A stretch of 64,000 nucleotides of DNA. It comes from Solea solea. Its lineage: Eukaryota; Chordata; Actinopteri; Pleuronectiformes; Soleidae. A program made the translations under genes and the position numbers. The notes beneath the pieces were generated by a model. It did not search any database, was not told the DNA's origin, and worked only from the letters and a program-made list of their open reading frames with translations. Where the stretch lies: contig NC_081139.1 of assembly GCF_958295425.1 (NCBI RefSeq), forward strand, positions 20,465,888 through 20,529,887. The letters are read 5' to 3'. Each line of letters begins with the position of its first letter. Position 1 is the stretch's first letter. Positions 21,259-34,773 of this stretch are shown in pieces.

Positions 21259-21673
21259 CATCTTCACTGCCAACATGTCTTTTTACTTTATTGATCCACC
21301 TTTAATAAAATCCACTCTGTAACTAAATAACAAGAAACATGGCTGATTGCCCTCATGTCATCAAAAATGAAATGTGCATACATAGGGGTGTATAAAAATT
21401 TTAATTATCTGAGAAACTTCCATGTTTTCCTGTGCTCATTAATACTGATGACAAATATCTCTTTAAGTTGTGAATTGTTATTATGTACAAATATCAATAT
21501 TTTTGAGCACAGGGGTATTTTAATGTGAAAGGACAAAACCCCACTGGCCACTACATCGTACAGTATATTTTCTAACTTCGCTTGGCTGATGGTGTTTTGT
21601 CTCATCTCGTCTCTGTGAGCCGAGCGATCCAAAGTGACGGCGAAAGATTGCAAAAGGAACGTTTTCTGCTCTT

Positions 21674-23856
21674 TCAGAACTGCGAAAGACAAAAAGAAAA
21701 ACAAGATTTTAGATGTGTTTAAAAAATACGAAGCCAATCTTAAACTTTACACATACAAGTTTAGAAATAGCACAACTTACATTTTTGAGGAACTCTTCAG
21801 CAACAATACGAGCCCGAGCGTTGACTGACAGTTTCATTTCACTGATCTCTTTGTCGATTTCCTCCATGAAATGAATGACAAAGTCCACCAGTTTGTGTTT
21901 GTACATTTGCTCTGTGTGGAAGTTGGTGATGAGAAAACTGATGTCATAGCCCTGCCAAAAAAGACAAAATAAAGATCCTGTCATCAAACGTGTGTGTGTG
22001 TTTCATCTCATACGATGTGACACATGTAAGCGTTATTTACATACAGTATATATTTACAGCATATTTATTGATTTAATTGACAAAACACTGCGCACAAAAT
22101 ATGTACTCCGAAACTATAGGGGGAGCTCCTTAGAGAAAGCATCCAAAGTTTAAAATCTAATAAGTCAAACACTGGAAAACACAAAAGTAACTTCCTCCCC
22201 TGAACCATCTGTGGGTCGTGACCCGTGACCCAGTCTCTGGGAAGGATTATATTCTGCTGGGGATAATTCCAATTAGTCACAGATCGTATATGTGTGAGAA
22301 AAGAGGAAATAAAACGCTGACTCATGTTCAGTGCCCTCTTACCTCCACGGGTTTCCTCCTGAGAATGAAGAAGTTCTCTGCTCTCATCATCATGAAACGC
22401 ATGAACTTATGGCACAGAATCTTCTCGATCTCATCTGCCTGCAGCAGCAGATTGAAGTAGTTAGTTGCCATGGTTGCAGACAGGCTGTTAGTTTATAACA
22501 TGCGATCATAATATCACTGTCATCACTGTCTGACCTGCTTGACGGCGATGCTGACTCTAACAGAGTTGATAGATCCCTCGATCAGAACCTTCTCCTTGTC
22601 ATTGCGGCTGATGATCACAGGCTGGAGGAGCAGTTCTTTGCTACTCCTGTAAGTGGGAGGAAAATTCATTAAAGAAATCACATGAGGTTTTTATAACTCA
22701 TGTGCTTCTATTGTTTGTCCAGCTCACCGCACTTCCACTTCTGGCTTGTTGTGTCTCTCCACCACTTGTGAGGAGAAATTCTCCAGACAGAGAGCGGCCT
22801 GCAGGGTGGCACGCACCGCATTGAGATAAGGTCGCAAGGTGGCAGTCTGAGAAAGAGAACATGAGAATTATTCCTCACAGAGACTCATGAAGGTGCAACC
22901 ATGGCTGACAACCACAGCTCTTCATCTGTGTTGACTCTCATCCAAGAGCCAGCCACACAGGAAACTGCTCAACAGGTTACCAGTGAGCAACTTAAAAGTC
23001 TAGTTTGTAAGAATAAGTGACATTTAGTGCTGAGATTGCAGATTTTAAATAAAGTGGAAAGCTCCTCTTTTCCTCTCCTTCCTCTGCAGAGCAGTGTCAG
23101 GAAACTACGGTGGCCTTTGCATACCAGAAAGGACGCCGTTCTTGTTTGTTTGCATAGTGTGTGCTTTAAAATGCACAACACACACTTTGGCTGGTTTGTG
23201 TGTTCAGGCTGCTGTAGATGACAGCCTCTGAAAAAGCAAGGTTCTTGCTTACAGTACATATGAACAAGGGTTTTTCAAAGGCTACAAAAAACGGACTATT
23301 TATTTTATAATTATCCGTAGCAGCCCTTAGCGAGCTGTTGTTTAACAAAGTCAGTAAACTCCATTTGACAGCTGTGTCATGTATATTTAAGGAAGACACT
23401 TTCAGCGACATGACTGTACCAGATTAGATGAAACTAGCCTCAGACTCGAGTTTGCCGACTTGGACTAGATTACATCACATCATCTCACCACACACACAGG
23501 TCTGTCACCATCATCAAGTCAAGCAGCAGTCGACAGTGCAGGTGTTTTTCAATGTCAAAATTATTCCGGTTTAACTCAGCATCAAAACAAAGCAACGGCT
23601 CTGCCCCTTTTAAATCGGTTCACTGACACAGTAGAATTCTATATGATCTCGTTTGTTTTTCTCTTTTGCTCGGAAACCGACCAACCAGCGTTAGCATGTC
23701 GGCTAACAACCTGCTTAGCTAGTTTGACATGAAACCATTGTGGAGAAACGAGCTGCACCTCCGTCAACGGATGTAGAGTTAGTGCTAACGGCTTAACTCG
23801 ACACGGTTTGATAAACGTGACTATTACATTCATATATATGCAGTTTATCTTACCAT
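21674..23856 (-). CDS. arpc4: Actin-related protein 2/3 complex subunit 4, six coding exons, complete
   Basis: ARPC4 (p20) pairs with ARPC2 to form the core of the Arp2/3 complex that nucleates branched actin filaments. Coding exons in transcription order: 23854-23856 (ATG only), 22728-22846, 22535-22646, 22343-22438, 21781-21951, 21674-21679 (Phe codon and stop). All borders are GT/AG, phases join cleanly, and the sum is 507 nt, or 168 aa, the family length. Diagnostic segments: [92 protein letters not shown]. By eye only a few residues differ from the mammalian protein (for example N for S in YLNAV and VIISRND for VTISRNE). The start is fixed by the single-codon first exon splicing to ACT GCC ACC. 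Confidence 0.97.
22992..23400 (+). repeat. Dispersed element in arpc4 intron 1
   Basis: TTTGTAAGAATAAGTGACAT onward parallels the element at 3556, and ACTACGGTGGCCTTTGCAT recalls 19690. Ends are uncertain. It accounts for part of the 1-kb first intron, in which no gene was seen. Confidence 0.45.
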
Positions 23857-24000
23857 TTCTCTGTATGTGTGTGTGTCAGTAGAAGAGGCTAAAGGCGGAA
23901 GCAGCTACACTTGTCAGAAAACCGGAATTCCGCTCTGCTCTGCTTTGCCCCCGAGCACAGGCTGGGGCTGAGGCTGCGAGAAACACACCAAACACGACCA
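23857..24000 (-). promoter_or_regulatory. arpc4: arpc4 5' UTR and core promoter region
   Basis: Sequence immediately upstream of the single-codon first exon, with moderate GC and several CpGs (for example GGAATTCCGCTCTGC). A transcription start cannot be fixed from sequence. Only about 0.3 kb separates it from the large minisatellite. Confidence 0.45.
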
Positions 24001-24323
24001 TAAAAAAAACAGTTTTCATTGAATAGTTAAATATCTACAGCTTGTAATGTGTCTATTATTGAAGAGTTAACACTTAAAGCACTGTTTCGCCCATTTTTTT
24101 TTCATTTAGTCAAATGAAGAATACACTTAAAATCATAATGATGCTGCTGGGTTTGTTTAATTCACATTCTATGACAGAGTTGGACTAAATTTGACCAGGT
24201 TTTGACCAATGTATTTGTTTATTTCAGATATTTTACTCATAAAATGTGTTATAATTGACAGAAACACAGTGAAGAGCAGTATAGGGCTTTTATTTTCTTT
24301 GAAGGCAGTGCCTTTGGCTTCGA
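24001..24323. other. Spacer between arpc4 promoter and minisatellite
   Basis: AT-rich unique sequence; nothing recognisable. Confidence 0.6.
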
Positions 24324-27300
24324 ATATGTCGTCCAAAGTGTGACAAAAATGTCATAGTTTAGTATGTCGTCCAAAATGTGACCAAAATGTCAAAGTGTGT
24401 AGTATGTCGTCCAAAATTTTACCAAAATGTCATAGTTTAGTATGTTGTCCAAAATTCGTCCAAAATGTCATAGTTTAGTATGTCGTCCAAAATGTCATAG
24501 TTTAGTATGTCGTCCAAAATGTCATAGTTTTGAATGTCGTCCAAAATTTTACCAAAATGTCATAGTTTAGTATGTCGTCCAAAATTCGTCAAAAATTTCA
24601 TAGTTTAGTATGTTGTCCAAAATGTGACAAAAATGTCATATTTTAGTGTGTCGTCCAAAATTTGACCAAAATGTCATAGTGTAGTATGTCGTCCAAAATG
24701 TGACCAAAATGTCATAGTTAAGTATGTTGTCCAAAATTTGACCAAAATGTCATTGTTTAGTATGTCGTCCAAAATGTGACCAAAAAGTCATAGTTTAGTA
24801 TGTCGTCCAAAATTTGACCAAAATGTCATAGTTTAGTATGTCATCCAAAATGTGACCAAAAAGTCATAGTTTAGTATGTCGTCCGAAATTTGACCTAAAT
24901 GTCATAGTTTAGTATGTCGTCCAAAATTTGACCAAAATGTCATAGTTTAGTATGTTGTCCAAAATTTGACAAAAATGTCATTGTTTAGTATGTCGTCCAA
25001 AATTTGACCAAAATGTCATAGTTAAGTATGTCGTCCAAAATGTGACCAAAATGTCATAGTTTAGTATGTCGTCCAAAATGTGACAAAAAAGTCATAGTTT
25101 AGTATGTTGTCCAAAATGTGACAAAAATGTCATAGTTTAGTATGTCGTCCAAAATTTGACCAACATGTCATAGTTTAGTATGTTGTCCAAAATGTGACAA
25201 AAATGTCATTGTTTAGTATGTCGTCCAAAATTTGACCAAAATGTCATAGTTTAGTATGTTGTCCAAAATTTGACCTAAATGTCATAGTTTAGTATGTCGT
25301 CCAAAATTTGACCAAAATGTCATAGTTTAGTATGTCGTCCAAAATTCGTCAAAAAAGTCATAGTTTAGTATGTCGTCCAAAATCTGACAAAAATGTCATA
25401 GTTTAGTAAGTCGTCCAAAATTTGACCATAATGTCATAGTGTAGTATGTCGTCCAAAATTGGACCAAAATGTCATAGTTTTTGTATGTTGTCCAAAATTT
25501 AACCAAAATGTCATAGTTTAGTATGTCGTCCGAAATTTGACCAAAAAGTCATAGTTGAGTATGTCGTCCAAAATTTGACAAAAATTTCATAGTTTAGTAT
25601 GTTGTCCAAAATTTGACAAAAATTTCATAGTTTAGTATGTTGTCCAAAATGTGTCAAAAATGTCATAGTTTAGTATGTCGTCCAAAATTCGACCAAAATG
25701 TCATAGTTTAGTATGTTGTCCAAAATTCGTCAAAAATGTCATAGTTTAGTATGTTGTCCGAAATGTGTCAAAAATGTCATAGTTTTGAATGTCGTCCAAA
25801 ATTTTACCAAAATGTCATAGTTTAGTATGTCGTCCAAAATTCGTCAAAATGTCATAGTTTAGTATGTTGTCCAAAATGTGACAAAAATGTCATATTTTAG
25901 TATGTCGTCCAAAATTTGACCAAAATGTCATAGTGTAGTATGTCGTCCAAAATGTGACCAAAATGTCATAGTTTAGTATGTTGTCCAAAATTTGACCAAA
26001 ATGTCATTGTTTAGTATGTCGTCCAAAATGTGACCAAAAAGTCATAGTTTAGTATGTCGTCCAAAATTTGACCAAATTGTCATAGTTTAGTATGTCGTCC
26101 AAAATGTGACCAAAAAGTCATAGTTTAGTATGTCGTCCGAAATTTGACCTAAATGTCATAGTTTAGTATGTCGTCCAAAATTTGACCAAAATGTCATAGT
26201 TTAGTATGTCGTCCAAAATTTGACCAAAATGTCATAGTTTAGTATGTCGTCCAAAATTCGTCAAAAAAGTCATAGTTTAGTATGTCGTCCAAAATCTGAC
26301 AAAAATGTCATAGTTTAGTAAGTCGTCCAAAATTTGACCATAATGTCATAGTGTAGTATGTCGTCCAAAATTTGACCAAAATGTCATAGTTTAGTATGTT
26401 GTCCAAAATTTGACCAAAATGTCATAGTTTTTGTATGTTGTCCAAAATTTGACCAAAATGTCATAGTTAAGTATGTCGTCCAAAATGTCATAGTTTAGTA
26501 TGTGGTCCAAAATGTGACCAAAATGTCAGTGTGTAGTATGTCGTCCAAAATGTGACCAAAATGTCATAGTGTAGTATGTCGTCCAAAATTTGACCAAAAT
26601 GTCATAGTTTAGTATGTTGTCCAAAATTTGACCAAAATGTCATAGTTTTTGTATGTTGTCCAAAATTTGACCAAAATGTCATAGTTAAGTATGTCGTCCA
26701 AAATGTCATAGTTTAGTATGTGGTCCAAAATGTGACCAAAATGTCAGTGTGTAGTATGTCGTCCAAAATTTGACCAAAATGTCATAGTTTAGTATGTTGT
26801 CCAAAATTTGACCAAAATGTCATTGTTTAGTATGTCGTCCAAAATGTGACAAAAAAGTCATAGTTTAGTATGTCGTCCAAAATGTGACAAAAAAGTCATA
26901 GTTTAGTATGTCGTCCAAAATGTGACCAAAATGTCAAAGTGTGTAGTATGTCGTCCAAAATTTGACCAAAATGTCAAAGTGTGTAGTATGTCGTCCAAAA
27001 TTTGACCAAAATGTCATAGTTTAGTATGTTGTCCAAAATTTGACCAAAATGTCATAGTTTAGTATGTCGTCCAAAATGTGACCAAAATGTCATAGTGTAG
27101 TATGTCGTCCAAAATTTGACCAAAATGTCATAGTTTAGTATGTCGTCCGAAATTTGACCAAAATGTCATAGTTGAGTATGTCGTCCAAAATTTGACAAAA
27201 ATTTCATAGTTTAGTATGTTGTCCAAAATTTGACAAAAATGTCATAGTTTAGTATGTCGTCCAAAATGTGACCAAAATGTCAAAGTGTGTAGTATGTCGT

Positions 27301-30300
27301 CCAAAATTTGACCAAAATGTCAAAGTGTGTAGTATGTCGTCCAAAATTTGACCAAAATGTCATAGTTTAGTATGTTGTCCAAAATTTGACCAAAATGTCA
27401 TAGTTTAGTATGTCGTCCAAAATGTGACCAAAATGTCATAGTGTAGTATGTCGTCCAAAATTTGACCAAAATGTCATAGTTTAGTATGTCGTCCGAAATT
27501 TGACCAAAATGTCATAGTTGAGTATGTCGTCCAAAATTTGACAAAAATTTCATAGTTTAGTATGTTGCCCAAAATGTGTCAAAAATGTCATAGTTTAGTA
27601 TGTCGTCCAAAATGTCATAGTTAAGTATGTCGTCCAAAATGTCATAGTTTAGTATGTCGTCCAAAATGTGACCAAAATGTCAAAGTGTGTAGTATGTCGT
27701 CCAAAATTTGACCAAAATGTCATAGTTTAGTATGTTGTCCAAAATTTGACCAAAATGTCATTGTTTAGTATGTTGTCCAAAATGTGACAAAAAAGTCATA
27801 GTTTAATATGTTGTCCAAAATGTGACAAAAATGTCATTGTTTAGTATGTCGTCCAAAATTTGACCAACATGTCATAGTTTAGTATGTCGTCCAAAATTTG
27901 ACCAAAATGTCATAGTTGAGTATGTCGTCCAAAATTTGACAAAAATTTCATAGTTTAGTATGTCGTCCAAAATTTGACCAAAATGTCATAGTTTAGTATG
28001 TTGTCCAAAATTTGACCAAAATGTCATTGTTTAGTATGTCGTCCAAAATGTGACAAAAAAGTCATAGTTTAATATGTTGTCCAAAATGTGACAAAAATGT
28101 CACTGTTTAGTATGTCGTCCAAAATTTGACCAACATGTCATAGTTTAGTATGTTGTCCAAAATTTGACCAAAATGTCATAGTTGAGTATGTCGTCCAAAA
28201 TTTGACAAAAATTTCATAGTTTAGTATGTTGCCCAAAATGTGTCAAAAATGTCATAGTTTAGTATGTCGTCCAAAATGTCATAGTTAAGTATGTCGTCCA
28301 AAATGTCATAGTTTAGTATGTCGTCCAAAATTTGACCAAAATGTCATAGTTGAGTATGTCGTCCAAAATTTGACAAAGATTTCATAGTTTAGTATGTTGC
28401 CCAAAATGTGTCAAAAATGTCATAGTTTAGTATGTCGTCCAAAATGTCATAGTTAAGTATGTCGTCCAAAATGTCATAGTTTAGTATGTCGTCCAAAATT
28501 TGACCAAAATGTCATAGTTTAGTATGTTGTCCAAAATTTGACCAAAATGTCATTGTTTAGTATGTCGTCCAAAATGTGACAAAAAAGTCATAGTTTAATA
28601 TGTTGTCCAAAATGTGACAAAAATGTCACTGTTTAGTATGTCGTCCAAAATTTGACCAACATGTCATAGTTTAGTATGTTGTCCAAAATGTGACAAAAAT
28701 GTCATTGTTTAGTATGTCGTCCAAAATTTGACCAACATGTCATAGTTTAGTATGTTGTCCAAAACGTGACAAAAATGTCATTGTTTAGTATGTCGTCCAA
28801 AATTTGACCAAAATGTCATAGTTTAGTATGTTGTCCAAAATTTGACCAAAATGTCATAGTTTAGTATGTCGTCCAAAATGTGACAAAAAAGTCATAGTTT
28901 AGTATGTTGTCCAAAATGTGACAAAAATGTCATAGTTTAGTATGTCGTCCAAAATGTCATAGTTAAGTATGTCGTCCAAAATGTGACCAAAATGTCAAAG
29001 TGTGTAGTATGTCGTCCAAAATTTGACCAAAATGTCATAGTTTAGTATGTTGTCCAAAATTTGACAAAAATGTCATTGTTTAGTATGTCGTCCAAAATTT
29101 GACCAAAATGTCATAGTTAAGTATGTCGTCCAAAATTTGACCAAAATGTCATAGTTTAGTATGTCGTCCAAAATGTGACAAAAAAGTCATAGTTTAGTAT
29201 GTTGTCCAAAATGTGACAAAAATGTCATTGTTTAGTATGTCGTCCAAAATTTGACCAACATGTCATAGTTTAGTATGTTGTCCAAAATGTGACAAAAATG
29301 TCATTGTTTAGTATGTCGTCCAAAATTTGACCAAAATGTCATAGTTTAGTATGTTGTCCAAAATTTGACCAAAATGTCATAGTTTAGTATGTCGTCCAAA
29401 ATGTGACAAAAAAGTCATAGTTTAGTATGTTGTCCAAAATGTGACAAAAATGTCATAGTTTAGTATGTCGTCCAAAATGTCATAGTTAAGTATGTCGTCC
29501 AAAATGTCATAGTTTAGTATGTCGTCCAAAATGTGACCAAAATGTCATAGTGTAGTATGTCGTCCAAAATTTGACCAAAATGTCATAGTTTAGTATGTTG
29601 TCCAAAATTTGACAAAAATGTCATTGTTTAGTATGTCGTCCAAAATTTGACCAAAATGTCATAGTTAAGTATGTCGTCCAAAATTTGACCAAAATGTCAT
29701 AGTTTAGTATGTCGTCCAAAATGTGACAAAAAAGTCATAGTTTAGTATGTTGTCCAAAATGTGACAAAAATGTCATTGTTTAGTATGTCGTCCAAAATTT
29801 GACCAACATGTCATAGTTTAGTATGTTGTCCAAAATGTGACAAAAATGTCATTGTTTAGTATGTCGTCCAAAATTTGACCAAAATGTCATAGTTTAGTAT
29901 GTTGTCCAAAATTTGACCAAAATGTCATAGTTTAGTATGTCGTCCAAAATGTGACAAAAAAGTCATAGTTTAGTATGTTGTCCAAAATGTGACAAAAATG
30001 TCATAGTTTAGTATGTCGTCCAAAATGTCATAGTTAAGTATGTCGTCCAAAATGTCATAGTTAAGTATGTCGTCCAAAATGTCATAGTTTAGTATGTCGT
30101 CCAAAATTTGACCAAAATGTCATAGTTTAGTATGTTGTCCAAAATTTGACAAAAATGTCATTGTTTAGTATGTCGTCCAAAATTTGACCAAAATGTCATA
30201 GTTAAGTATGTCGTCCAAAATTTGACCAAAATGTCATAGTTTAGTATGTCGTCCAAAATGTGACAAAAAAGTCATAGTTTAGTATGTTGTCCAAAATGTG

Positions 30301-32790
30301 ACAAAAATGTCATAGTTTAGTATGTCGTCCAAAATTTGACCAACATGTCATAGTTTAGTATGTTGTCCAAAATGTGACAAAAAAGTCATAGTTTAGTATG
30401 TTGTCCAAAATGTGACAAAAATGTCATAGTTTAGTATGTCGTCCAAAATTTGACCAACATGTCATAGTTTAGTATGTTGTCCAAAATGTGACAAAAATGT
30501 CATTGTTTAGTATGTCGTCCAAAATTTGACCAAAATGTCATAGTTTAGTATGTTGTCCAAAATTTGACCAAAATGTCATTGTTTAGTATGTCGTCCAAAA
30601 TTTGACCAAAATGTCCTAGTTTAGTATGTGGTCCAAAATGTGTCAAAAATGTCATAGTTTAGTATGTCGTCCAAAATGTCATAGTTAAGTATGTCGTCCA
30701 AAATGTCATAGTTTAGTATGTCGTCCAAAATGTGACCAAAATGTCAAAGTGTGTAGTATGTCGTCCAAAATATGACCAAAATGTCATAGTTTAGTATGTT
30801 GTCCAAAATTTGACCAAAATGTCATTGTTTAGTATGTCGTCCAAAATGTGACAAAAAAGTCATAGTTTAGTATGTCGTCCAAAATGTGACAAAAATGTCA
30901 TAGTTTAGTATGTCGTCCAAAATTTGACCAACATGTCATAGTTTAGTATGTTGTCCAAAATGTGACAAAAATGTCATTGTTTAGTATGTCGTCCAAAATT
31001 TGACCAAAATGTCATAGTTTAGTATGTTGTCCAAAATTTGACCAAAATGTCATTGTTTAGTATGTCGTCCAAAATTTGACCAAAATGTCATAGTTTAGTA
31101 TGTTGTCCAAAATTTGACCTAAATGTCATAGTTTAGTATGTCGTCCAAAATGTGTCAAAAATGTCATAGTTTAGTATGTCGTCCAAAATGTCATAGTTAA
31201 GTATGTCGTCCAAAATGTCATAGTTTAGTATGTCGTCCAAAATGTGACCAAAATGTCAAAGTGTGTAGTATGTCGTCCAAAATATGACCAAAATGTCATA
31301 GTTTAGTATGTTGTCCAAAATTTGACCAAAATGTCATTGTTTAGTATGTCGTCCAAAATGTGACAAAAAAGTCATAGTTTAGTATGTCGTCCAAAATGTG
31401 ACAAAAATGTCATAGTTTAGTATGTCGTCCAAAATTTGACAAAAATGTCATAGTTTAGTATGTCGTCCAAAATGTGACCAAAATGTCAAAGTGTGTAGTA
31501 TGTCGTCCAAAATTTGACAAAAATGTCATTGTTTAGTATGTCGTCCAAAATTTGACCAAAATGTCATAGTTTAGTATGTTGTCCAAAATTTGACCAAAAT
31601 GTCATTGTTTAGTATGTCGTCCAAAATTTGACCAAAATGTCATAGTTTAGTATGTTGTCCAAAATTTGACCTAAATGTCATAGTTTAGTATGTCGTCCAA
31701 AATTTGACAAAAAAGTCATAGTTTAGTATGTTGTCCAAAATTTGACAAAAATGTCATAGTTTAGTATGTCGTCCAAAATGTGACCAAAATGTCAAAGTGT
31801 GTAGTATGTCGTCCAAAATTTGACCAAAATGTCATAGTTTAGTATGTTGTCCAAAATGTGACCAAAATGTCATAGTTTTGTATGTCGTCCAAAATGTGAC
31901 AAAAATGTCATAGTTTAGTATGTCCTCCAAAATGTGACCAAAATGTCATAGTTTAGTATGTCGTCCAAAATGTGACCAAAATGTCATAGTTTAGTATGTT
32001 GTCCAAAATTTGACAAAAATGTCATAGTTTTGTATGTCGTCCAAAATGTGACCAAAATGTCATAGTTTAGTATGTCGTCCAAAATTTGACCTAAATGTCA
32101 TAGTTTAGTATGTCGTCCAAAATTTGACAAAAAAGTCATAGTTTAGTATGTTGTCCAAAATTTGACAAAAAAGTCATAGTTTAGTATGTCGTCCAAAATT
32201 TGACCTAAATGTCATAGTTTAGTATGTCGTCCAAAATTTGCCCAAAATGTCATAGTTTAGTATGTCGTCCAAAATTTGCCCAAAATGTCATAGTTTAGTA
32301 TGTCGTCCAAAATTTGACCTAAATGTCATAGTTTAGTATGTCGTCCAAAATTTGACAAAAAAGTCATAGTTTAGTATGTCGTCCAAAATTTGACCTAAAT
32401 GTCATAGTTTAGTATGTCGTCCAAAATTTGACAAAAAAGTCATAGTTTAGTATGTCGTCCAAAATTTGACAAAAAAGTCATAGTTTAGTATGTCGTCCAA
32501 AATGTGACCAAAATGTCATAGTTTAGTATGTCGTCCAAAATGTGACCAAAATGTCATAGCTTAGTATGTCGTCCAAAATGTGACCAAAATGTCATAGTTT
32601 AGTATGTCGTCCAAAATGTGACCAAAATGTCATAGTTTAGTATGTCGTCCAAAATTTGACAAAAAAGTCATAGTTTAGTATGTAGCCAAAATGTGACCAA
32701 AATGTCATAGTTTAGTATGTCGTCCAAAATGTGACCAAAATGTCATTGTTTAGTATGTCGTCCAAAATGTCACAAAAATGTCATAGTTTT
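24324..32790. repeat. 8.5-kb minisatellite array, about 38-bp unit, roughly 220 copies, higher-order structure
   Basis: Near-continuous tandem units that begin TATGTCGTCC, continue AAAATTTGACC, and end AAAATGTCATAGTTTAG. Regular variants are TTTGAC/TGTGAC, ACCAAA/ACAAAA, GTCGTCC/GTTGTCC, a 27-bp unit lacking 11 central bases, and a 40-bp unit with GTCAAAGTGTGTAG. Multi-unit blocks recur: about 540 bp between 29.0 and 30.2 kb, about 1.25 kb between 24.5 and 26.1 kb, and about 220 bp near 26.5-26.8 kb. No open frame longer than 60 codons lies inside. Flanks are unique: TTTGGCTTCGAA on the left and TTTTCGAGTAACC on the right. The copy number is an estimate from length. Confidence 0.97.
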
Positions 32791-34760
32791 CGAGTAACCA
32801 TGGGGACAAAAAGGGCTTGCAAGCAGCAGGCACTGATAAATAATATTTTTTTATAATTATATAAAATAATAAAAAAAATTCTCGCCTTAAAGTAATACAG
32901 GGCAACATTTTAGGTTTTTGCCTCTCAAGCACCCACTACAGTTGCCGGGTGTAATTGCACTGTTGTAAATATCAGTCAGACACCATGACACACCTCCTCC
33001 TCCACTACTCTTTACATCAGCGAGGTATTTTTCATGTTTTTTTCAGGAATATTACTTCTCTCACATAGTTGTAGTCATTTTGTCACTAACATCAAGTCAG
33101 GATGCATAAATAAATAAATAAATCAAGTGAGAGTCGCTCCCGATCTTCACATCTTAGGCTGATGTTCTCATGCTCTTTTTAAATTTCCAATGCATGACAA
33201 CAAATTTGACAATAGCAACATGTTTGCAGGCTCTCCCATACTCCAGAAAACAGGAAACTCCTGGTTCTCTCCCATCAGATCTAAGCATCCCTTCGTTAAC
33301 TCCCTTTTGGATTCTAATTATTATCATTATCATATACTGTATGTGTATGTGATGGCCTCCAACTCAACTCCTTTGGTCCTGCCAGAATGATGGATTCCTG
33401 ATTGCATTTTCGTCATACTGCCCGTCTTCCCAGCGTTATAACACGACGTACAAAAATAAGAATTATCTGTGTGATTCTTTCCAGGGCAGACACTATACCT
33501 ATATCAGTGTCAGTGTGTGATTTATAAAACAAAAACTGTGATAGTCAAAACAAGAACATATATCAATCTCCAGACAAAATAGTACTCTATCTTCATATAT
33601 ATGTTAACAGTCAGATTTTTAAATGTTTTTTTTTTTCGTATAAATAGTGATGTACATAATTTGACTTCCTCTGTGCAGCTGTTCCACAGATCCACACTCT
33701 TAACTGATATACAGTCTTCCTGAGCGGACAGTGAGTCTCTCTGGTTGTGAAAAGATTTTGTATTGTATTTGGCAGGAGATCAGTTTTTATTTTATAATAT
33801 AAAATATACTATTACTATTACTACTATATACTATTCATGGAATAATCCATGAATAGTGCACAGGTCCACTAAGTCATACAATTCGAATGTCTTGTCGGTT
33901 CAGGAATAATGAGTTACTTGGTTCATTGTCAGATGAGTGTGGAGCTTGTGTTCAATTCTAGTTTGTAGTTTATTCAAAGTGAATAACTTACAGTGTAACA
34001 GTGGTTAGAATCTTTCATTCCATTTTTTCTTCTTCATGGTTGTATCACAGGATTAGTCTTCACCTCTCAGCACAAGCTATTGTTGTGCCAGCCTTTGTTA
34101 ACTTTTATTTATACTTTCCCAGAAAACACAGTAAGCTAATACAGTAAATAGAGGATTTATGTACATGTTCTTATAGTTAAGATATATTTATATTTATTTT
34201 CAATTCACCATTTCATGAGGTGCCATTTGTAAATTGGCTCAAGCTGAAAAGAACATCAACATTTTGCCATTTAGCTTCAAACAATGTTTTAAACAGTGTT
34301 TACCACAGGGACGACAATATTTTTTATCTTAGAAATACAGTATATTAGTTATGTATATTAGTATGTTATATCTACATATTACACCTAACTGTTATGTTAA
34401 AGTGTGTAGAGATAATGTAGCCTATGTCAGGTACATGGGGGATTATTTTAATCTTTATGGTAAATAACCCATCTGCTGTTTAGCTGGTGCATCAATTATT
34501 GGACACCATGAAGGTTTATGGAGGTCCCCAGACTTCACCAGAAGTGCTGATGACTTCGTGACTTCAGATCAAATAAAATAAAGAAAACCCTGTAATCATT
34601 TACCACATATTTTCAGGCTATATCATTGCAGCTCATCCACACATCACAACACATTCGGATTTGAAATCAGAGTAACATCCAGAAAAATGTCTCTTTAGCA
34701 AATGGGCAAAAAACAGAAATCAACCAAATGAAACAGAAATTGAGACAGTCACACCACTCA
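32791..34760. other. Intergenic spacer between minisatellite and rab7a 3' end
   Basis: No gene seen. It contains a perfect 12-bp stem, 4-nt loop hairpin (33830-33857) and AT-rich DNA. Confidence 0.65.
33830..33857. repeat. Perfect 12-bp stem, 4-nt loop hairpin
   Basis: ACTATTCATGGA, loop ATAA, TCCATGAATAGT. It lies beyond the 3' end of rab7a; role unknown. Confidence 0.8.
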
Positions 34761-34773
34761 TGTATTCAAGAGT

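Noticed and set aside
24324..32790. CRISPR-like array
   Set aside because: Units are contiguous variants of one sequence with no unique spacers, in a vertebrate genome; this is a minisatellite.
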